Source: a virus
Strand: one strand, 5' to 3'
IMG/VR virus record: IMGVR_UViG_3300046616_000161
Location: 1-20,467 of that record
Length of the DNA stretch: 20,467 bases
Shown: piece by piece, positions 18,788 through 20,467 of the stretch
Layout of the letters: each line of letters begins with the position of its first letter
Numbering within the stretch: the first letter of the stretch is position 1
Notes under the pieces: model-generated
What the model was told of the DNA's origin: nothing
Seen by the model: only the letters and a program-made list of their open reading frames with translations
Database searches by the model: none
Program-made: the position numbers and the translations under genes

Positions 18788-19348
18788 TTAGACCTCTGTG
18801 TTCTCTGAAGACAGAATATCATACTTTTCAGCATGATTAGAAACTAAAGAAAGATACAGCGACTGAAACGTTGCATCAAAATCGTTCTGGTGAAGGATCG
18901 TAAAGCCTCCGAAAGCTCGCCAAGGAAGAAGGTTCTTATGGAAGTCGTCGATGAGAATGTCACCTTGATTTCGCATGAAGAGATACTTCTGACGACCGGC
19001 CGGAGAGAAGATCAGATGAAGGTCAGTATCCAATCGATTTCGAACAGCGACAGTCTTCTGCATAGCCGTTCGTTCGAAATCTGACTTTCCGCATGCGCTG
19101 AGGAACACGAGATCGTGAGACCTGAAGTCACTCGCCATGTTCACTCTATTCACGAGGTTCTTCACAGACTGAAGGAAAAGCTTCGCATCATCGAACAGTG
19201 GCAACTCGAGGAAGAACCGACCATGGTTCTTGATGTTTCGCCAGAGAACGTCGTCATCCTCTTTCTTCGTTTCGACTCCGAACAGATCGAAGTAGTGTTT
19301 GTCGAAGTCGAAGAAGACTCCGTCCAAATCTAGGTAAATTGTTCTCAT
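18788..19348 (-). CDS. HAD-superfamily 5'(3')-nucleotidase-like protein, 186 aa
   Basis: It carries the HAD catalytic motifs: motif I LDLDGV (nucleophile D7, acid/base D9), motif II FLSA (S84), motif III lysine in RQKY (K121) and motif IV ILIDD (D134, D135). Size and spacing fit the NT5C deoxyribonucleotidase family found in phages, which strip phosphate from (d)NMPs; the substrate is inferred. Start set at ATG 19348, with CCACGGAG upstream; the longer frame to 19381 lacks a ribosome site. With dCMP deaminase nearby it may help balance the nucleotide pool. Confidence 0.88.
   Translation of the reverse strand: MRTIYLDLDGVFFDFDKHYFDLFGVETKKEDDDVLWRNIKNHGRFFLELPLFDDAKLFLQSVKNLVNRVNMASDFRSHDLVFLSACGKSDFERTAMQKTVAVRNRLDTDLHLIFSPAGRQKYLFMRNQGDILIDDFHKNLLPWRAFGGFTILHQNDFDATFQSLYLSLVSNHAEKYDILSSENTEV
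18813..18843 (-). promoter_or_regulatory. Weak candidate promoter inside the 3' end of the HAD gene
   Basis: Minus-strand TTTCTA (18838-18843) in TAGTTTCTAA, 19-nt spacer, TATTCT (18813-18818). It resembles the 16194-16223 candidate and lies directly before the long run of small genes starting at 18785. The spacing is wide, so confidence is low. Confidence 0.35.
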
Positions 19349-19380
19349 TGGTTTCTCCGTGGAGTTCATCCATAGAAACA

Positions 19381-19404
19381 CAGGAGACCACTGCGGATCT
19401 CCTG
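19381..19404 (-). terminator. Hairpin terminator between the 54-aa gene and the HAD gene
   Basis: Minus strand: CAGGAGA (19398-19404) pairs with TCTCCTG (19381-19387), and two more G-C pairs extend the stem past a bulge to a 5-nt loop. A TGTTTCT stretch follows. It begins 14 nt after the upstream stop. Confidence 0.6.
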
Positions 19405-19417
19405 AGCTTCCGACATA

Positions 19418-19582
19418 TTATCCATTATCCGCGTCGAGATCTTCCGCCACGGACTTCTTTAGAGCATTGATCTTTCTGAGAAGATCTGCACGAATTTCGA
19501 AGAACTCAGCAGATAGATCTTTCCTCTTGTCGTGTTCGTCCAACTCATGCTGAAGATTCCAGAGAGCTGTTTCTCTTGTCAC
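19418..19582 (-). CDS. Small hypothetical protein, 54 aa, GTG start
   Basis: The GTG at 19582 shares one base with the TAG of the upstream gene (TAGTG), with GGAG 8-9 nt upstream. The sequence is helical and charged: TRETALWNLQHELDEHDKRK, then DLSAEFFEIRADLLRKINAL, then KKSVAEDLDADNG. It is probably one or two amphipathic helices that could form a coiled coil with the membrane-anchored helical protein encoded just upstream. Partner choice is inferred from coupling. Confidence 0.72.
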   Translation of the reverse strand: MTRETALWNLQHELDEHDKRKDLSAEFFEIRADLLRKINALKKSVAEDLDADNG

Positions 19583-19989
19583 TAGAGTGTCTCCGGAAGA
19601 TCGCCAGTCTTGAAGATGGATCGATTGACCATCGACGACTTGGCGTTGTACTCAGCGATCATGGACTCACGCTGGGTCTGAAGACCGAGAACGACCGAGT
19701 TCAGACGATTGGCTTCCTGCTTGTCTTCGAAAGTCCAGTTCGTACGAGGACCAGCGGAGTCTTCGAACTTCGTGATCTGTCGCTGAGCGAGATCGATCTT
19801 CTGATCGAACGCGATGACGTCATTGTACTGACGCTTGAACCACTCGTAGTTGTAGATGACGTTGTTGGCATCCAGGGTCTTCTCGACGATCGAGAGAGGA
19901 GTCAGAACGATCTTGAGGAGCATCGTGCCTCCAGCAAGAAGAAGTCCAAGAAACAGTGCGAAACCGACGATCTTTACAAGTTCTTTCAT
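19582..19989 (-). CDS. Membrane-anchored helical protein, 135 aa
   Basis: Residues 5-30 are a hydrophobic anchor (IVGFALFLGLLLAGGTMLL) and the rest is a long helical region: NVIYNYEWFKRQYNDVIAFD, then QKIDLAQRQITKFED, AGPRTNWTFEDKQEANRL and LQTQRESMIAEYNAKSSM. This layout, including the NYEWF and NWTFEDK patterns, is familiar to me from conserved hypothetical proteins in phages and bacteria. A periplasmic coiled-coil domain is likely; a spanin-like role is possible but has no direct support. Start at 19989 has AACGGAG upstream and a family B promoter before it. Confidence 0.78.
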   Translation of the reverse strand: MKELVKIVGFALFLGLLLAGGTMLLKIVLTPLSIVEKTLDANNVIYNYEWFKRQYNDVIAFDQKIDLAQRQITKFEDSAGPRTNWTFEDKQEANRLNSVVLGLQTQRESMIAEYNAKSSMVNRSIFKTGDLPETL

Positions 19990-20019
19990 TTCAAGTCTCC
20001 GTTGGAATTCGATGATTAG

Positions 20020-20048
20020 TTTGTATCACATCGGACACAAACGTGAAA
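20020..20048 (-). promoter_or_regulatory. Family B promoter for the membrane-anchored protein
   Basis: Minus-strand -35 TTTCAC (20043-20048) in TAGTTTCACG, 17-nt spacer, -10 TACAAA (20020-20025) with extended GTGA. It directly abuts the T-run of the preceding terminator, as at 3555-3616. Confidence 0.68.
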
Positions 20049-20050
20049 CT

Positions 20051-20081
20051 AAAAGAGCAGCACGATTTCTCATGCTGCTCT
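20051..20081 (-). terminator. Rho-independent terminator after the rightmost gene
   Basis: Minus strand: AGAGCAGCA (20073-20081) pairs with TGCTGCTCT (20054-20062), 9 bp, 10-nt loop, then TTT. It ends 8 nt from the stop of the truncated gene and runs into the next promoter. Confidence 0.82.
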
Positions 20082-20089
20082 CGTATTCA

Positions 20090-20467
20090 TCAGATGTAGA
20101 CAGTTTTCGTGTCGTTACGAAGAACGATCGTATGACTGCCGTATTCCGTGGTGTAGTCACCTTTGTCGTTCGGAACGAGACCATGGAAGAAGTCGTTCGT
20201 GAGGACCTTGGCGAGTTTGATCACGTTGATCTCGTTTCGCAGGGACTGGAGAACGTCCTTGGTGCCTTTGATCTTTCGTTCGAGGAACGATACGAGCTTT
20301 GTCGAAGGCTTCTCGAGATTGAGACCTTCGTTTCTAGCATCTACTTCGAGCTGATTGTAAGCGTTGATCATCATCTGACCAGGAACGTTCACAGTCTTCT
20401 TTCCGACTACCATCTTCTCGAAGTCTGCGATAGACGGAAGACTCGAGGCACCCTTGACGTAGAAGTT
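20090..20467 (-). CDS. Hypothetical protein, C-terminal 125 aa (5' end outside the window)
   Basis: The frame is open to the right edge of the window; the visible part starts NFYVKGASSLPSIADFEK. The methionine at 20413 is internal and no ribosome site precedes it. Features: VVGKKTVNVPGQMMINAYNQ, a charged helix (STKLVSFLERKIKGTKDVLQS), another (EINVIKLAKVLTNDFF), then an end with strands (EYGSHTIVLRNDTKTVYI). No catalytic motif can be seen in this part and I do not recognise the family. It ends before a strong terminator, so it closes an upstream operon. Confidence 0.75.
   Translation of the reverse strand, partial: NFYVKGASSLPSIADFEKMVVGKKTVNVPGQMMINAYNQLEVDARNEGLNLEKPSTKLVSFLERKIKGTKDVLQSLRNEINVIKLAKVLTNDFFHGLVPNDKGDYTTEYGSHTIVLRNDTKTVYI

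Noticed and set aside
1-20467. tRNA genes, insertion sequences or attachment sites
   Set aside because: I found no cloverleaf-like segment with a TTCGA-type arm flanked by proper stems, no transposase motifs, and no long duplicated ends.

Overview
The window reads as part of a tailed double-stranded DNA phage genome, not a bacterial chromosome. It is almost fully coding and holds about 50 mostly tiny genes. Start and stop codons overlap again and again (ATGA, GTGA, TTGA, TGATG). The recognisable genes are phage-type: tail fibre, amidase endolysin, RecB-like nuclease, DnaQ-like exonuclease, dCMP deaminase and HAD nucleotidase. By eye, base composition is moderate in GC. Several small hypothetical proteins resemble those I associate with large phages of Gram-negative hosts, perhaps Alphaproteobacteria, but the host cannot be fixed from this sequence.

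Layout. Positions 1-558 (+) are the 3' end of a glycine-rich tail-fibre or adhesin gene. A hairpin at 623-650 separates it from everything else, which runs convergently on the minus strand. From right to left in transcription order: a truncated unknown gene (20090-20467); a membrane-anchored helical protein, a 54-aa protein and a HAD nucleotidase (18788-19989); a tightly coupled run of small genes (16217-18785); a DEDDh exonuclease and a zinc-ribbon protein (14819-15882); two membrane proteins translationally coupled to a dCMP deaminase that starts with TTG (13843-14746); small genes leading to a PD-(D/E)XK nuclease (11825-12628); a set of one- to three-gene units, most with their own promoter (6587-11814); a metallophosphoesterase overlapping a DUF2493/SLOG protein (5399-6525); an endolysin operon (3647-5324); a UDP-galactopyranose mutase operon (1756-3528); and a winged-helix regulator followed by a strong terminator and one more small gene (700-1669).

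Regulation is the most informative part. Nine minus-strand promoters can be aligned by eye and fall into two families. Family A has GTTTAC at -35, often preceded by ANTTTCTNG, in five copies. Family B has GTTTCAC at -35, in four copies. Spacers are 16-18 nt, and most leaders end in a near-constant ACGGAG ribosome-binding block. The promoters sit right behind the stop codon or terminator of the preceding gene, so the region looks built from repeated promoter-gene cassettes. This resembles the early-promoter/stem-loop cassettes described in T4-type phages. The winged-helix gene has an extra 22-bp tandem repeat (TTGGTTTAGTT twice) in its leader. The core of that repeat recurs at the -10 of its own promoter and of two other family A promoters, which suggests an autoregulated phage regulator with a small regulon.

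Functionally this looks like an early/accessory region: nucleotide-pool enzymes, nucleases, envelope-associated small proteins, a lysis enzyme and a sugar-nucleotide enzyme, among many unknowns that are candidates for host takeover or anti-defence.
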